This document shows positions 41,989-54,572 of a stretch of DNA of 64,000 nucleotides, piece by piece. Position numbers and translations under genes: made by a program. Source of the stretch: an uncultured Amphritea sp. (lineage in GTDB: Bacteria > Pseudomonadota > Gammaproteobacteria > Pseudomonadales > Balneatricaceae); contig NZ_CAKZLP010000009.1 in the NCBI RefSeq assembly GCF_937127095.1, positions 62,001 to 126,000 of the forward strand, given 5' to 3'. The notes beneath the pieces were generated by a model, which was not told where the DNA came from, ran no database searches, and was given only the letters and a program-made list of their open reading frames with translations. Numbering within the stretch: position 1 is the stretch's first letter; each line of letters starts with the position of its first letter.

Positions 41989-42699
41989 TCAAACCCCCAG
42001 GTAGGTATTCAACAGTTCCGTTTTTGCTTCCAACTCATGCTTCTGAACCTCTTCTACGATATGACCATGCTCCATAACGTAGTGACGATCAGCAATAGGC
42101 GCAGCAAAACGGAAATTCTGCTCAACCAGCAATACGGTCAGGCCACGCTCTTTAAGCATCACCAGGACCTCAGCCAGTTTTTGCACAATAACGGGTGCCA
42201 AACCCTCTGTAATCTCATCGAGCAACAGAACATTTGCACCGGTTCGCAGAATACGGGCCATCGCCAGCATCTGCTGCTCCCCGCCTGACAGGCGAGTCCC
42301 CTGGCTATAACGACGTTCAGCCAGGTTGGGGAAGTATTCATAGATCTCTTCGACGCTCATACCATCAGAACGTACGTTGGGCGGCAGCATCAGATTTTCT
42401 TCGACATTCAGACTGGAGAATATGCCCCGGTCTTCAGGACAGTAGCCTACGCCCAGGTGAGCGATCTTATGTGCCGGCATACCGATGGTTTCATTACCAT
42501 TGATATTGATCTTGCCGGTACGCCGCCCGACCATATTCATGATCGCTTTCAGAGTTGTCGAACGACCAGCACCGTTGCGCCCAAGCAGAGTCACCAACTC
42601 ACCCTGCATAATGGTCATGTCGATACCGTGAAGTATGTGCGACTCGCCGTAGTAAGCATGCAGATCACTGATACGAAGCTTTTCACCTGTTGAGCTCAT
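41989..42699 (-). CDS. livF: ABC transporter ATP-binding protein LivF (Walker A Lys replaced by Arg)
   Basis: A 236-residue ATPase with LSGGEQQMLAMARIL (signature) and VLLLDEITEGLAP (Walker B). The Walker A segment, residues 40-47, reads GRNGAGRS, with Arg (codon CGT) in place of the nucleotide-binding Lys. Some LivF relatives have this change, so the site may be degenerate while LivG carries hydrolysis. It overlaps livG by four bases. Confidence 0.87.
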   Translation of the reverse strand: MSSTGEKLRISDLHAYYGESHILHGIDMTIMQGELVTLLGRNGAGRSTTLKAIMNMVGRRTGKININGNETIGMPAHKIAHLGVGYCPEDRGIFSSLNVEENLMLPPNVRSDGMSVEEIYEYFPNLAERRYSQGTRLSGGEQQMLAMARILRTGANVLLLDEITEGLAPVIVQKLAEVLVMLKERGLTVLLVEQNFRFAAPIADRHYVMEHGHIVEEVQKHELEAKTELLNTYLGV

Positions 42700-43520
42700 G
42701 CAACGTCCTCCTTCTTGGCAGCATTCGCAGCAGCAGTTTCTGCAGCAATTGCATTCGCCACCTCATCATCCGCTTCAACGCCCATATAGGCTTCACGTAC
42801 ACGAGGATCCTGAGATACAGTTGCGTAATCGCCTTCGGTCAGGATAGCGCCGCGCTGTAATACGGTAATCTTATCTGCCAGTTGTGCGACCACATGCAGG
42901 TTATGTTCAACCATCAGAATAGTGCGATTGGCGGAAACCTTTTTGATCAGGTCAGCAACCACTCCCACGTCTTCGTGGCCCATTCCCTGAGTTGGCTCAT
43001 CCAGCAGCAGCATTTCAGGGTCCAGAGCGAGTGTCGTTGCGATTTCGAGTGCCCGCTTGCGACCATAAGGCAGATCGACAGTGATGGCTTTGGCGTAGTC
43101 TTTCAGGCCAACTTCATCCAGCAGTTCGAGAGCGCGATCGTTGAGCTTGTCGAGCACTTTTTCTGATTTCCAGAAGTGAAAACTATTACCCTCATTGCGT
43201 TGCAGGGCGATACGCACATTTTCTAATACAGAAAGATGTGGAAAGACAGCAGATATCTGAAACGAACGCACAATACCCTTGCGGGCAATCGCTGCAGATT
43301 TCATGTAGGTAATATCATTACCGTTATATAGAATAGTGCCTCGGGTAGGTGTAAGAAATTTTGTCAGCAGATTAAATACAGTTGTCTTACCGGCACCGTT
43401 AGGACCGATCAGCGCGTGTATTGTGCCCCGCTCAACCTGAAGATTTACATCGTCAACGGCGGTAAAGCCCTTGAATTCCTTAACCAGATTTCTGGTCTCG
43501 AGAACGTAGTCAGCACTCAT
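42696..43520 (-). CDS. livG: ABC transporter ATP-binding protein LivG
   Basis: A 274-residue ATPase with a normal Walker A (GPNGAGKTT), a DLPYGRKRALEIATTLA signature region and Walker B (LLLDEPTQGMGHED). It has an Ala-rich C-terminal extension of about 25 residues. The ATG at 43520 matches the family start; the frame to 43586 is longer than usual. First gene of the liv operon, divergent from liuR. Confidence 0.87.
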   Translation of the reverse strand: MSADYVLETRNLVKEFKGFTAVDDVNLQVERGTIHALIGPNGAGKTTVFNLLTKFLTPTRGTILYNGNDITYMKSAAIARKGIVRSFQISAVFPHLSVLENVRIALQRNEGNSFHFWKSEKVLDKLNDRALELLDEVGLKDYAKAITVDLPYGRKRALEIATTLALDPEMLLLDEPTQGMGHEDVGVVADLIKKVSANRTILMVEHNLHVVAQLADKITVLQRGAILTEGDYATVSQDPRVREAYMGVEADDEVANAIAAETAAANAAKKEDVA

Positions 43521-43749
43521 GCAGAACCAGCCCCACTTTTTATTTGTTTTTATTTTCAGGTGGACAAAAAACATCTTTGCCCACATCAGCTTGCGACCAA
43601 GTTAGCAATTTCCCCTACAGGTTAACAAGTAATACTTTAGTCTAATACAGCTAACCATAGTCATACGTTTTACATAAAAACACTTTACTTTCATCAAGTT
43701 AAAGACATTCCTACAAAATGTAACAAATAACATGCCGTTCCATCATGAC

Positions 43750-43766
43750 TTTACGTTTACGTAAAC
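43750..43766. promoter_or_regulatory. LiuR-like operator
   Basis: TTTACGTTTACGTAAAC contains the perfect 12-bp palindrome GTTTACGTAAAC (43755-43766), close to the published LiuR motif type (TTTACG and CGTAAA arms). It is 42 bases before liuR, in the liv/liu divergent region. Confidence 0.6.
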
Positions 43767-43807
43767 TTCCGCTACATTAAGCAGCATACGAGATCAGGAA
43801 GCAGGTT

Positions 43808-44203
43808 ATGAACATACGTACTTTTTCTATCAGCGAACTGGCGAGTGAGTTTGATGTCACCACGCGCAGCATTCGCTTTTATGAAGACCAGCAACTGCTG
43901 TTCCCGACTCGCCGGGGGCAAACCCGCATCTATAGTGCACAGGACAGAGTCCGGTTAAAACTGATACTCAGGGGCAAGCGATTAGGCTTCTCACTGGCAG
44001 AAACCCGTGAACTATTCGCCTTGTGGGACGAAACACCAACCGGCAGCATGAAACAGCTGCAGTTGCTGATGGCCAAGATCGACGAAAAGAAGGCCGCCCT
44101 TGAACAGCAGTTAAATGACATTGCGATGGTTCAGCTGGAGCTGGACAGCGCAGAAAGCCGTTGCCGTGAAGCGATGAACGACCTGACTGAGAAAACAGTA
44201 TAG
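43808..44203 (+). CDS. liuR: MerR-family regulator LiuR
   Basis: A 131-residue MerR protein with [20 protein letters not shown] and the dimerisation helix at about 85-125. It directly precedes isovaleryl-CoA dehydrogenase, as in known LiuR loci that repress leucine catabolism until acyl-CoA intermediates are present. AGG precedes the ATG. Confidence 0.85.
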   Translation: MNIRTFSISELASEFDVTTRSIRFYEDQQLLFPTRRGQTRIYSAQDRVRLKLILRGKRLGFSLAETRELFALWDETPTGSMKQLQLLMAKIDEKKAALEQQLNDIAMVQLELDSAESRCREAMNDLTEKTV

Positions 44204-44340
44204 GTCACTGCGACTTTGCCGCGCGTCAATGGATAAAGATTAGTAAACAACGAACCAACAACAATAAACACAAACCGGAGACGGTAGAGGTTGCGAACAT
44301 AAAGCGGCCCTATCGATTCCCTAAGCCAGGTGGACAGAAA

Positions 44341-45507
44341 ATGATTGCACAGTATAGCTCACTTAATTTCGGACTCGGTGAAACTCTGGATATGCTGCGA
44401 GAGCACGTAAACAGCTTTGCAGCAGCCGAGATCGCCCCACGCGCCGAACAGATTGACCATGACAATGAGTTCCCTAACGATCTGTGGCGTAAATTCGGTG
44501 ACATGGGTCTGTTGGGCATTACGGTTAAAGAGGAGTACGGCGGCGTTGAGATGGGCTATCTGGCTCATATGATCGCGATGGAAGAGATCAGCCGAGCTTC
44601 AGCCTCTGTAGGCCTGTCTTACGGTGCGCACTCTAACCTTTGTGTGAACCAGATCAACCGTAACGGCACCCATGAGCAGAAAATCAAATACCTGCCAAAA
44701 CTGATTAGCGGTGAGCATATCGGCGCGCTGGCGATGTCTGAGCCAAACGCTGGTTCCGACGTGGTTTCTATGAAACTGACTGCCCGTGATAACGGTGACC
44801 ACTACCTGCTGAACGGCAATAAAATGTGGATCACCAACGGTCCGGATGCCAACACTTACGTTATCTACGCGAAAACCGATCTGGCCGCTGGCCCTAAAGG
44901 GATCACCGCCTTTATCGTTGAGCGTGACTACCCTGGATTCTCCCGTCATCAGAAGCTGGACAAGCTGGGTATGCGCGGTTCTAACACTTGTGAACTGGTG
45001 TTCCAGGATTGCCCTGTACCCAAAGAAAACATCCTTGGCGAACTGAATGGCGGCGTTAAAGTACTGATGTCTGGCCTGGACTACGAGCGTCTGGTACTCG
45101 CCGGTGGCCCTCTGGGTATTATGCAGGCGGCAATGGATATCACTATTCCTTATACCCGTGACCGCGTGCAGTTTGGTAAAGCAATTGGCGAGTTCGAAAT
45201 GGTACAGGGCAAAGTAGCCGATATGTACACCCTGATGAACGCGTCCAAGGCTTACGCTTATACCGTCGCCAATGCAGCGATGCGCGGCGAAACCTCTCGT
45301 AAGGACTGCGCTGCGGTCATCCTCTACACCGCAGAGATGGCGACCAAAATCGCCCTGGATGCGATCCAGCTGCTCGGCGGCAACGGTTATATCAACGAGT
45401 TCCCCACTGGCCGTTTGCTGCGTGATGCAAAGTTGTATGAGATCGGTGCCGGCACCTCTGAGATCCGCCGGATGCTGATCGGACGTGAGCTGTTCCTGAA
45501 TAAGTAA
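44341..45507 (+). CDS. liuA: Isovaleryl-CoA dehydrogenase
   Basis: The 388-residue acyl-CoA dehydrogenase has [15 protein letters not shown] (FAD/acyl segment), [11 protein letters not shown] and [13 protein letters not shown]. It oxidises isovaleryl-CoA to 3-methylcrotonyl-CoA, passing electrons to ETF. The order with liuBCDE fits the leucine pathway. AGGTGG lies before the ATG. A hairpin-terminator follows, so liuBCDE may be partly uncoupled. Confidence 0.9.
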   Translation: MIAQYSSLNFGLGETLDMLREHVNSFAAAEIAPRAEQIDHDNEFPNDLWRKFGDMGLLGITVKEEYGGVEMGYLAHMIAMEEISRASASVGLSYGAHSNLCVNQINRNGTHEQKIKYLPKLISGEHIGALAMSEPNAGSDVVSMKLTARDNGDHYLLNGNKMWITNGPDANTYVIYAKTDLAAGPKGITAFIVERDYPGFSRHQKLDKLGMRGSNTCELVFQDCPVPKENILGELNGGVKVLMSGLDYERLVLAGGPLGIMQAAMDITIPYTRDRVQFGKAIGEFEMVQGKVADMYTLMNASKAYAYTVANAAMRGETSRKDCAAVILYTAEMATKIALDAIQLLGGNGYINEFPTGRLLRDAKLYEIGAGTSEIRRMLIGRELFLNK

Positions 45508-45532
45508 ACCCGTTTTCCATCAGTGGACTTTA

Positions 45533-45565
45533 TGGGGAACGGTGTTCTGCACCTCCCCTCTTTTT
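45533..45565 (+). terminator. Terminator-like hairpin between liuA and liuB
   Basis: GGGGA (45534) pairs with TCCCC (45554) and inner GGTG with CACC, followed by TCTTTTT. It should reduce transcription from liuA into liuB. Confidence 0.65.
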
Positions 45566-45688
45566 CACTGTGATTAATGACGAATTCAGACAAGGCGTCT
45601 TTTAGCATTAATTCAGGCTGTTGTGATGGATAAGCACTCTATCCAACGATTCAGAGTGAAGTCTTAAAAGTGACGCCGGAGAGAAACA

Positions 45689-47296
<1,608 letters not shown>

Positions 47297-47310
47297 TGGA
47301 GGATCAGACG

Positions 47311-48114
47311 ATGACGATTAATACACAACAACTGGTGCTGTTGGAAAAAAGCGCCAACGGTGTTGCCGAACTGATTATCAACCGTCCTGAGGTACACAAC
47401 GCCTTTGATGACGGAGTAATCGAACAGCTGATCCGCAGCCTTGAAGCCACTAACGAAGACCCAGAAGTGCGGGTGCTGGTGCTGCGCTCCCGTGGTAAGA
47501 ACTTTTCCGCCGGTGCCGATCTGGGCTGGATGAAGCGGATGGCTAACAACAGCCATGAAGAAAACATGGTGGATGCTGGCCGTCTGGCAAAACTGATGGA
47601 GCTGCTGAACAACCATAGCAAACCGACCATCGCCCTGATTCAGGGAGCCGCCTACGGTGGCGCCGTGGGCCTGGCCGCCTGCTGCGATATTGTAATTGCC
47701 GCCGAGAGCAGTTCATTCTGCCTCTCTGAAGTCAAAATCGGACTGATTCCTGCGGTTATCAGCCCCTATGTCGTGCGCGCCATTGGCGAACGGCAGTCAC
47801 GCCGCTATTTCCTCACGGCAGAGCTGTTCAGTGCCAGTGCTGCACAGCAGTTTGGCCTGGTGCATGAGGTGGTGGAAAACGTTGAGCAACTGGACGACGC
47901 CTGCGACCGCTTTGTCGCCTCGCTGCAGAAAAATAGCCCTCAGGGGATGAAAGCCGCTAAACAGCTTATCTATGCCGTAAGCCAGAAAGAGATCACCAGC
48001 GAAGTGATCGATGACACCGCCCGTCGCATCGCAGACATCCGCGTCAGCGACGAAGGCCAGGAGGGACTCAGCTCCTTCCTGCAGAAGCGTAAACCTAACT
48101 GGATTCAGGAGTAA
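47311..48114 (+). CDS. liuC: Methylglutaconyl-CoA hydratase (enoyl-CoA hydratase family)
   Basis: A 267-residue crotonase-fold protein with NFSAGADLGWMKRM and GAAYGGAVGLAACCDIVIA forming the oxyanion hole. It hydrates 3-methylglutaconyl-CoA to HMG-CoA. The ATG at 47311 is chosen because GGAGG lies ten bases upstream, while the ATG at 47296 overlaps the liuB stop codon and contains the ribosome site. Confidence 0.9.
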   Translation: MTINTQQLVLLEKSANGVAELIINRPEVHNAFDDGVIEQLIRSLEATNEDPEVRVLVLRSRGKNFSAGADLGWMKRMANNSHEENMVDAGRLAKLMELLNNHSKPTIALIQGAAYGGAVGLAACCDIVIAAESSSFCLSEVKIGLIPAVISPYVVRAIGERQSRRYFLTAELFSASAAQQFGLVHEVVENVEQLDDACDRFVASLQKNSPQGMKAAKQLIYAVSQKEITSEVIDDTARRIADIRVSDEGQEGLSSFLQKRKPNWIQE

Positions 48115-48119
48115 ACGGC

Positions 48120-50111
48120 ATGTTTAATAAAATTCTAATTGCCAACCGGGGGGAGATCGCCTGCAGAGTAATTCAGACCGCTCACCGTCTGGGTATACGT
48201 TGTGCCGCTGTCTACTCTGAAGCTGACAAAAACGCGCGTCATGTGGCGATGGCGGATGAAGCATTTCTGCTTGGCGCTGCGCCCAGCAGTGAAAGTTACC
48301 TGCGCGGTGACAAAATTCTTGAGATCGCAAAAAAGTCTGGCGCTCAGGCGATCCATCCGGGTTATGGTTTCCTCTCAGAAAACGCTGAGTTTGCCCGGTC
48401 CTGTTTTGATAACGGCATTGAATTTATCGGACCACCGACTGCGGCTATCGAGGCGATGGGGTCAAAATCCGCCGCCAAAGAGATTATGTCGCATGCCGCA
48501 GTGCCATTGGTACCCGGCTATCACGGTGCAGATCAGGACCCTGCCGTACTCAAAGAGGAGTCAGTCCGTTGTGGCTTCCCCCAACTGCTGAAAGCGGTTG
48601 CCGGTGGTGGCGGTAAAGGGATGCGGGTGGTTAACTCGATTGATGAGTTTGATGAAGCGCTGAAATCCGCCTGCCGTGAGGCGAAAAATGCCTTTGGCAA
48701 TCCGGATATGCTGATCGAACGCTACCTGACCCAACCGCGTCATGTCGAGATTCAGGTGTTCTGTGACAAACAGGGTAACGGCGTCTATCTGGCAGAACGG
48801 GACTGTTCAGTACAGCGTCGTCACCAGAAAGTAATTGAGGAAGCGCCAGCGCCTAACCTCGCCGATGAAACCCGTAAAGCGATGGGTGAAGCGGCAGTCC
48901 GTGCGGCTCAGGCAATTGATTATGTCGGCGCCGGTACGGTCGAGTTTCTCTATGACGTCGATGGTTCGTTCTATTTTATGGAGATGAACACCCGACTGCA
49001 GGTAGAGCATCCCGTTACTGAGATGATTACCGGACAGGATCTGGTGGAGTGGCAGCTGCGGATCGCCAGTGGCGAACCACTACCCCTGCAGCAAGATGAG
49101 ATCCGCATCAACGGTCATGCACTCGAAGCCCGGATATATGCGGAAGATCCTGATAATGACTTTCTGCCCGCCACCGGCACCCTGCGTTACCTGCGTACCC
49201 CGCAGGAGAGCCAGCATGTTCGGGTTGATACCGGCGTGGTTGAAGGCGATGAGGTCAGCGTGTTCTATGACCCGATGATCGCCAAACTGATCGTCTGGGA
49301 TGATAACCGTGATCGCGCCATCGCGCGGATGGAGCAGGCACTGGAGGAGTACCGCATCAGCGGTCTGAAAACCAACCTGCGCTTCTTGCGCAACCTGGCA
49401 GGCAGCGCCCCCTTTAAGGCGCTGGATCTGGATACCGGCTTTATTGAGAAACATGAAGCCCTGCTGTTCCCCGCAAGCAATCTGAACAGCGCGTTTTGTC
49501 TGGTGATGGCGGCGTGTTTCTTCAGCGAAAAAACCAAACAGCAAGCCAATAACCCGGATGACCCTCACTCTCCTTTTGGTTATCAGAACAGCTGGCGGCT
49601 TAACTCTGAGTATGCCCGACCGCTGACGCTTATTCATGCTGACACCGAATATCAGCTAAGCATTCTTGAAGGTGGCAACAAAGGCCAGTATCAGGTTCAG
49701 ATTGATGATGCCAGCTATCATGTCATCGCACAGCTGAATGATGACCTGCTGAATGTCGTAATCAACGGCCACCGTCTCAGCGTACACCTGTATAACGATG
49801 CCGATCAGTTAACCCTGTTCCACGAAGGCGAGCAGTTTATCTGTGAGCAGCATCGGGCAACCTTTGGCAGCGATGATCATGCCGCTGACAACAGTCTGAC
49901 CGCGCCGATGAATGGTGCAGTGGTTGCGGTACTGGTTGAAACGGGACAAACCGTTAAAGCCGGAGACACCCTGGTGATTATGGAAGCGATGAAGATGGAA
50001 CATAGTCTGAAAGCGCCCCATGATGGCACGGTGGCCGAGATCTATTTCGCTGAAGGCGACCTGGTTGCAGACGGCGCTGAACTCATCTCCCTGGACGTGG
50101 CGGAGGCATAA
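48120..50111 (+). CDS. liuD: Methylcrotonoyl-CoA carboxylase, biotin-containing subunit
   Basis: The 663-residue protein has an N-terminal biotin carboxylase ([15 protein letters not shown] at 6-20, [31 protein letters not shown]) and a C-terminal biotinyl domain with the EAMKMEH Lys near residue 625. It forms the MCC complex with LiuB. AGGAG precedes the ATG; it starts five bases after liuC. Confidence 0.93.
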   Translation: MFNKILIANRGEIACRVIQTAHRLGIRCAAVYSEADKNARHVAMADEAFLLGAAPSSESYLRGDKILEIAKKSGAQAIHPGYGFLSENAEFARSCFDNGIEFIGPPTAAIEAMGSKSAAKEIMSHAAVPLVPGYHGADQDPAVLKEESVRCGFPQLLKAVAGGGGKGMRVVNSIDEFDEALKSACREAKNAFGNPDMLIERYLTQPRHVEIQVFCDKQGNGVYLAERDCSVQRRHQKVIEEAPAPNLADETRKAMGEAAVRAAQAIDYVGAGTVEFLYDVDGSFYFMEMNTRLQVEHPVTEMITGQDLVEWQLRIASGEPLPLQQDEIRINGHALEARIYAEDPDNDFLPATGTLRYLRTPQESQHVRVDTGVVEGDEVSVFYDPMIAKLIVWDDNRDRAIARMEQALEEYRISGLKTNLRFLRNLAGSAPFKALDLDTGFIEKHEALLFPASNLNSAFCLVMAACFFSEKTKQQANNPDDPHSPFGYQNSWRLNSEYARPLTLIHADTEYQLSILEGGNKGQYQVQIDDASYHVIAQLNDDLLNVVINGHRLSVHLYNDADQLTLFHEGEQFICEQHRATFGSDDHAADNSLTAPMNGAVVAVLVETGQTVKAGDTLVIMEAMKMEHSLKAPHDGTVAEIYFAEGDLVADGAELISLDVAEA

Positions 50112-50113
50112 CT

Positions 50114-51016
50114 ATGGCGTTTCCCAAGCATGTACGCCTGTTTGAAATGGGGGCCAGAGATGGCCTCCAGAACGAACCCGGGGCGGTGATTGATACTGCA
50201 ATTAAAGTCGAACTGATCAACCGGCTCAGCGAGACCGGGCTGACCCATATCGAAGCGGCCAGCTTTGTATCGCCCAAATGGGTGCCGCAGATGGGCGATG
50301 CCAGTGAGGTAATGAATGGTATCAAGCGTAAAAGTGGGGTTACCTACTCAGCTCTGACACCCAACCTGAAAGGGCTTGAAGGCGCGATTGCAGCCGGTGC
50401 GGACGAAGTCGCCGTATTTGGCGCCGCCTCAGAGGCCTTCACGCAGAAAAACATCAACTGCTCTATCCGTGAGAGCCTGGAACGCTTCGCGCCGGTGATC
50501 AAACTGGCGCAAGCAAACAATATCCGGGTGCGGGGCTATGTTTCCACAGTGATGGGCTGCCCCTACGAGGGCGAGATAGACCCTGCGCAGGTGGCAGCGG
50601 TTAGCCGTGAGTTGCTGGATATGGGTTGCTATGAGATCTCTTTGGGTGACACCATCGGCGCGGGCACTCCGCTTAAAGCCAAGCGGATGCTGGAAGCGGT
50701 GAGCAAGCAAGTGCCTATAGAGAAGCTGGCAGCACACTTCCATGACACTTACGGACAAGCCCTGGCTAATCTGTATGCCGTGGTCGAGGAAGGTATCGCA
50801 GTGATTGATGCCTCGGTTGCCGGTCTTGGTGGCTGCCCCTATGCCAAAGGCGCTTCAGGTAATGTGGCAACAGAAGATGTGCTTTATATGCTGAACGGCC
50901 TCGGTATCGAAACCGGCGTCGATCTGCAAAAGCTGGCGCAGACGGGCCACTGGATTACCGCCCAACTGGGGCGTACCAGCGGCTCTAAAGTAGCCCTGGC
51001 AATGGGTTGTAAATAA
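50114..51016 (+). CDS. liuE: Hydroxymethylglutaryl-CoA lyase
   Basis: A 300-residue protein with [12 protein letters not shown] (metal and catalytic residues), [26 protein letters not shown] and [19 protein letters not shown], the full HMG-CoA lyase signature with the catalytic Cys. It cleaves HMG-CoA to acetyl-CoA and acetoacetate. Two bases after liuD, behind GGAGG. Confidence 0.93.
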   Translation: MAFPKHVRLFEMGARDGLQNEPGAVIDTAIKVELINRLSETGLTHIEAASFVSPKWVPQMGDASEVMNGIKRKSGVTYSALTPNLKGLEGAIAAGADEVAVFGAASEAFTQKNINCSIRESLERFAPVIKLAQANNIRVRGYVSTVMGCPYEGEIDPAQVAAVSRELLDMGCYEISLGDTIGAGTPLKAKRMLEAVSKQVPIEKLAAHFHDTYGQALANLYAVVEEGIAVIDASVAGLGGCPYAKGASGNVATEDVLYMLNGLGIETGVDLQKLAQTGHWITAQLGRTSGSKVALAMGCK

Positions 51017-51175
51017 AACACGAACAGTGCGATACAGAGGTTAATTTCTATCTTTACACTTTCCTCTTGAAAGAAAATAAGGGTTTACCCTAGTATATGA
51101 TGGAAATTAAGATTAGTCGTTTTACAAACCTTTGTTTTTTGGCGCTGACGGACAAAAATAATACGGAGTAATACC

Positions 51176-51754
51176 ATGTCTCAACCTGATCATATTACCG
51201 CGCTGGACCTGCACTATCCGTCACGTGACGAACTGCCGGATGATGTTAAAAGATACTTCGATATCTGTAATGAAAAGCTGGGCATGATACCGAACGTGCT
51301 GAAAGCTTACAGCCAGAATCTTGCTCAGCTGGAAGTTTTCTCTAAGTTTTATAACGAACTGATGTTTGGCGACAGCAATCTGACCACCCTGGAACGGGAG
51401 ATGATAGCCGTGGCCGTTTCGTCTCAGAATCACTGTTTCTACTGTATCGCGGCCCACGGTGCTGCGGTGAGAAACTACTCCGGCGACCCTGCGCTCGGCG
51501 AACTAATCGCCATTAACTACCGCGCAGCTGAGCTGTCACAACGTCACCGGGCAATGCTGGACTTCGCCGTTAAGATGACTGTGTCACCAGACTGCATCGA
51601 AGAGAGTGATCGTCAGGCGCTGCGGGATGCCGGGTTCAGTGACCGGGATATCTGGGATATCGCCAATGTGGTCGGTTTTTACAACATGACCAACCGGGTT
51701 GCTGGTGCGGTAGATATGCAACCCAACCCTGAATATCACTCTCAGGCACGTTAA
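51176..51754 (+). CDS. AhpD-like peroxidase-related protein
   Basis: The 192-residue protein has the carboxymuconolactone-decarboxylase/AhpD fold with HCFYCIAAHGAAV, a CxxC-like HCxxC pair that gives peroxidase or disulphide chemistry in relatives. It is downstream of liuE with a 159-base gap, so separate expression is possible. A GGAG site precedes the ATG. Its role in leucine use is unknown; the same neighbour is seen in other liu loci (recollection, not checked). Confidence 0.8.
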   Translation: MSQPDHITALDLHYPSRDELPDDVKRYFDICNEKLGMIPNVLKAYSQNLAQLEVFSKFYNELMFGDSNLTTLEREMIAVAVSSQNHCFYCIAAHGAAVRNYSGDPALGELIAINYRAAELSQRHRAMLDFAVKMTVSPDCIEESDRQALRDAGFSDRDIWDIANVVGFYNMTNRVAGAVDMQPNPEYHSQAR

Positions 51755-51840
51755 ATAAATAAGCGGATGTACGGGCTGATCAGGCTGACAGCACGGACAT
51801 TTAAACCCTCGATATATAAAAATAATGAAGGGATGAAGCA

Positions 51841-53532
51841 ATGAGTAATGCACAACCCAGTTATACCAGTGGTACCAGTAACACCCCTCTGCTTGGCATG
51901 ACCATCGGCGACAAGTTTGATGAGATCTGTGCCACCTATCCTGATAACGATGCGTTAATCGTTCATTATCAGAATATTCACTGGACCTACGCCGAACTGC
52001 AAGCAAAGGTCGAGCAGTGCGCCCGCGCACTGTTGGCCGTCGGTGTTAAGCCCGGTGACCGTATCGGCATGTGGTCGCCCAATACCGCCCAGTGGACAAT
52101 CACCCAGTTTGCGACTGCTAAGGTCGGTGCGATTCTGGTGAATATCAACCCGGCGTATCGTCTGCACGAGCTGGAATATGCACTGAATCAATCAGGCACT
52201 AAGTTTCTGGTGACCGCCGACAGTTTCAAATCATCCAACTACACAGCGATGCTGCTGGAGCTGGCGCCAGAGTTGAGCAGCTGCGAAATCGGCAAGCTGA
52301 AATCGGCAAAACTGAAAACCCTGGAATGCATCATCAACCTCGCAGATGAACAACATCCGGGTATGTGGCGCTGGGACGCCTTTGTCGAACAGGCCGATAA
52401 AGTCGATCTGCAACAGGTTAAAGATATTCAGGCGACCCTGCAGTTTGATGACCCGATCAATATTCAGTACACCTCCGGCACGACCGGTTTCCCCAAAGGG
52501 GCCACCCTGAGTCACCATAACATTCTTAACAATGGTTTCTTTGTTGCCGAAAGTCAGAACTTTACCCATAAAGACCGGTTGATTATTCCAGTGCCGCTGT
52601 ACCACTGCTTCGGCATGGTGATGGGCAATCTGGGCTGTATGACTCACGGCGCGACCATGATCTACCCCACCGAAGGTTTTGAGCCTAAAGCGGTACTGGA
52701 AGCGGTCGAAAAAGAGAAAGCCACCGCGCTGTATGGTGTGCCGACGATGTTTATCGCCGAACTGGACGATCCCGACTTTAACAAATATGACCTCTCCAGC
52801 CTGCGCACTGGCATTATGGCAGGCTCGATCTGCCCGGCTGAGGTGATGAAAGCGGTTAACTCCAAGATGAATATGAAAGAGGTGCAGATCGCTTACGGCA
52901 TGACCGAGACCAGCCCGGTGTCGACCCAGACCCGGGCGGATGATCCGTTCGAAAAGCAGGTCACCACGGTGGGTCGCACCCAGCCACACCTGGAAAGCAA
53001 AATTGTCGACCCGCTCACCGGACGGATACAGCCCCGGGGCGAGATTGGCGAACTGTGCACCCGGGGTTACAGTGTGATGATCAAATACTGGAACAACGAA
53101 GAGGGCACCAAAGGTGCCATCGACGAACACCACTGGATGCATACCGGCGATCTGGCGACCATGGATGAAGAGGGTTATATCCAGATCGTCGGCCGGATCA
53201 AAGATATGGTGATCCGGGGCGGCGAAAACGTCTATCCGAAAGAGATTGAAGAGTTTCTTTACACCCACCCGAACATTATCGATGTTCAGGTGACCGGTGT
53301 ACCCGATAAGAAATACGGCGAGGAACTGATCGCCTGGGTGAAACTGAGTGCCGATTCAGAGAGTGTCACCGAAGGGCAGCTGCGGGATTTCTGTAAGGGT
53401 CAGATCACCCACTTTAAGATCCCCCGCTACTTCAAGTTCGTTGACGAGTTCCCGATGACGGTGACGGGCAAGATCCAGAAATTTAAGATGCGCGAGATCT
53501 CCATCAAAGAACTGGGACTTGATGATATCTGA
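51841..53532 (+). CDS. AMP-binding acyl-CoA synthetase
   Basis: A 563-residue ANL-family enzyme with [18 protein letters not shown] (P-loop), [25 protein letters not shown] and [16 protein letters not shown], ending with the catalytic-Lys segment [10 protein letters not shown]. It forms an acyl-CoA from an acid, ATP and CoA. The chain length cannot be read; next to liu genes, isovalerate or a related branched short-chain acid is likely. At 563 residues it is shorter than acetoacetyl-CoA synthetases. Confidence 0.85.
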   Translation: MSNAQPSYTSGTSNTPLLGMTIGDKFDEICATYPDNDALIVHYQNIHWTYAELQAKVEQCARALLAVGVKPGDRIGMWSPNTAQWTITQFATAKVGAILVNINPAYRLHELEYALNQSGTKFLVTADSFKSSNYTAMLLELAPELSSCEIGKLKSAKLKTLECIINLADEQHPGMWRWDAFVEQADKVDLQQVKDIQATLQFDDPINIQYTSGTTGFPKGATLSHHNILNNGFFVAESQNFTHKDRLIIPVPLYHCFGMVMGNLGCMTHGATMIYPTEGFEPKAVLEAVEKEKATALYGVPTMFIAELDDPDFNKYDLSSLRTGIMAGSICPAEVMKAVNSKMNMKEVQIAYGMTETSPVSTQTRADDPFEKQVTTVGRTQPHLESKIVDPLTGRIQPRGEIGELCTRGYSVMIKYWNNEEGTKGAIDEHHWMHTGDLATMDEEGYIQIVGRIKDMVIRGGENVYPKEIEEFLYTHPNIIDVQVTGVPDKKYGEELIAWVKLSADSESVTEGQLRDFCKGQITHFKIPRYFKFVDEFPMTVTGKIQKFKMREISIKELGLDDI

Positions 53533-53557
53533 CACGCGGATTAAGCGTTAACATAGC

Positions 53558-53637
53558 GGGGCTTCAACGTCAGTTGACCGAAGATTAAACACACTGGTTT
53601 AAATTCTTCTGATCAACAACTGTTGAAGCCCCTTTTT
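53558..53637 (+). terminator. Large nested terminator hairpin
   Basis: GGGGCTTCAAC (53558-53568) pairs exactly with GTTGAAGCCCC (53622-53632), followed by five T. Inside is a second near-perfect hairpin (GAAGATTAAAC and GTTTAAATTCTTC). It ends the synthetase transcript 26 bases after its stop codon. Confidence 0.75.
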
Positions 53638-53659
53638 CGTTTATAGATCTGGAAAACCT

Positions 53660-54496
53660 ATGGTTATGGATATCGATCAGCACTACAGCCATCACATGGA
53701 TGAAACCACCCTGCTGAATCAGCTCCGCCTGCAATATCCTGACGGCCCCACCCTCTATCAGCTGGCACCGATAGACCAGCTGCATATCGGCGGTATTAAA
53801 GCCTCGGAGAAGCTTCTGAAACTACTGCAACAACAGCAACCCCGTCGTATTCTGGAGATCGGCTCTGGCGCGGGCGGACTGATGCGAATGATCGCCAGTC
53901 AGTTTAATGCCGAGGTTATTGGCATCGATATCACCCACCGGTTTAACCGCTTAAATAGGGCGCTCACTGAACTGTCAGGTACCCCTCTATCCTCAGTGAT
54001 AAGTTGTGATGCGCAACAACTCCCTTTCGCCGACAACTGTTTTGACTGCATCATATTCCAGCACAGCCTGCTGAATATTCCGAACACTGAACGCTGTCTG
54101 CAGGAATGCCTGAGAGTCCTGAATGCTAATGGCTCATTATTACTTCATGAGGTGTTACAGGGACCTAATCAGCAACAGATGTGCTATCCCGTGCCCTGGG
54201 CACGCACCGCAGAGCAGTCACACCTGATTACCTTTGAAGCGTTATCCGCACAGCTGCAGCAAAGCGGTTTTCAACTGAAGGGCGCAGAGAACTGGTCTGA
54301 GGAGGCACTGCAATGGCGTCAGCGGCAGGCCGATAAAGAAAAAGGCAACGAAACGGATAAAGAACGTAAAGCGCCCCTGATCTCACCGATTCAGATTCTC
54401 GGCGAAGATTTTAAGAAAATGGGCCCCAATGTCATCACTAACCTCAGTGAAGATGCCGTACAGGTATGGCAACTGAGTTGTACAGCAACCGCATAA
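53660..54496 (+). CDS. Class I SAM-dependent methyltransferase
   Basis: The 278-residue protein has a Rossmann methyltransferase core with ILEIGSGAGGLM (SAM-binding), VIGIDIT and FADNCFDCIIFQHSLLNI. It resembles small-molecule methyltransferases (UbiE/COQ5-like or sarcosine/dimethylglycine type), but the substrate cannot be named. It is separated from the synthetase by a terminator and from the helicase by 76 bases. Confidence 0.72.
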   Translation: MVMDIDQHYSHHMDETTLLNQLRLQYPDGPTLYQLAPIDQLHIGGIKASEKLLKLLQQQQPRRILEIGSGAGGLMRMIASQFNAEVIGIDITHRFNRLNRALTELSGTPLSSVISCDAQQLPFADNCFDCIIFQHSLLNIPNTERCLQECLRVLNANGSLLLHEVLQGPNQQQMCYPVPWARTAEQSHLITFEALSAQLQQSGFQLKGAENWSEEALQWRQRQADKEKGNETDKERKAPLISPIQILGEDFKKMGPNVITNLSEDAVQVWQLSCTATA

Positions 54497-54572
54497 TCAC
54501 TGCCATTTCGACCGCCTTTCCTGTATCCTTCGCGCTCCTGTCATTTTGACAATCCTGTTATAGAGAGAGTGC

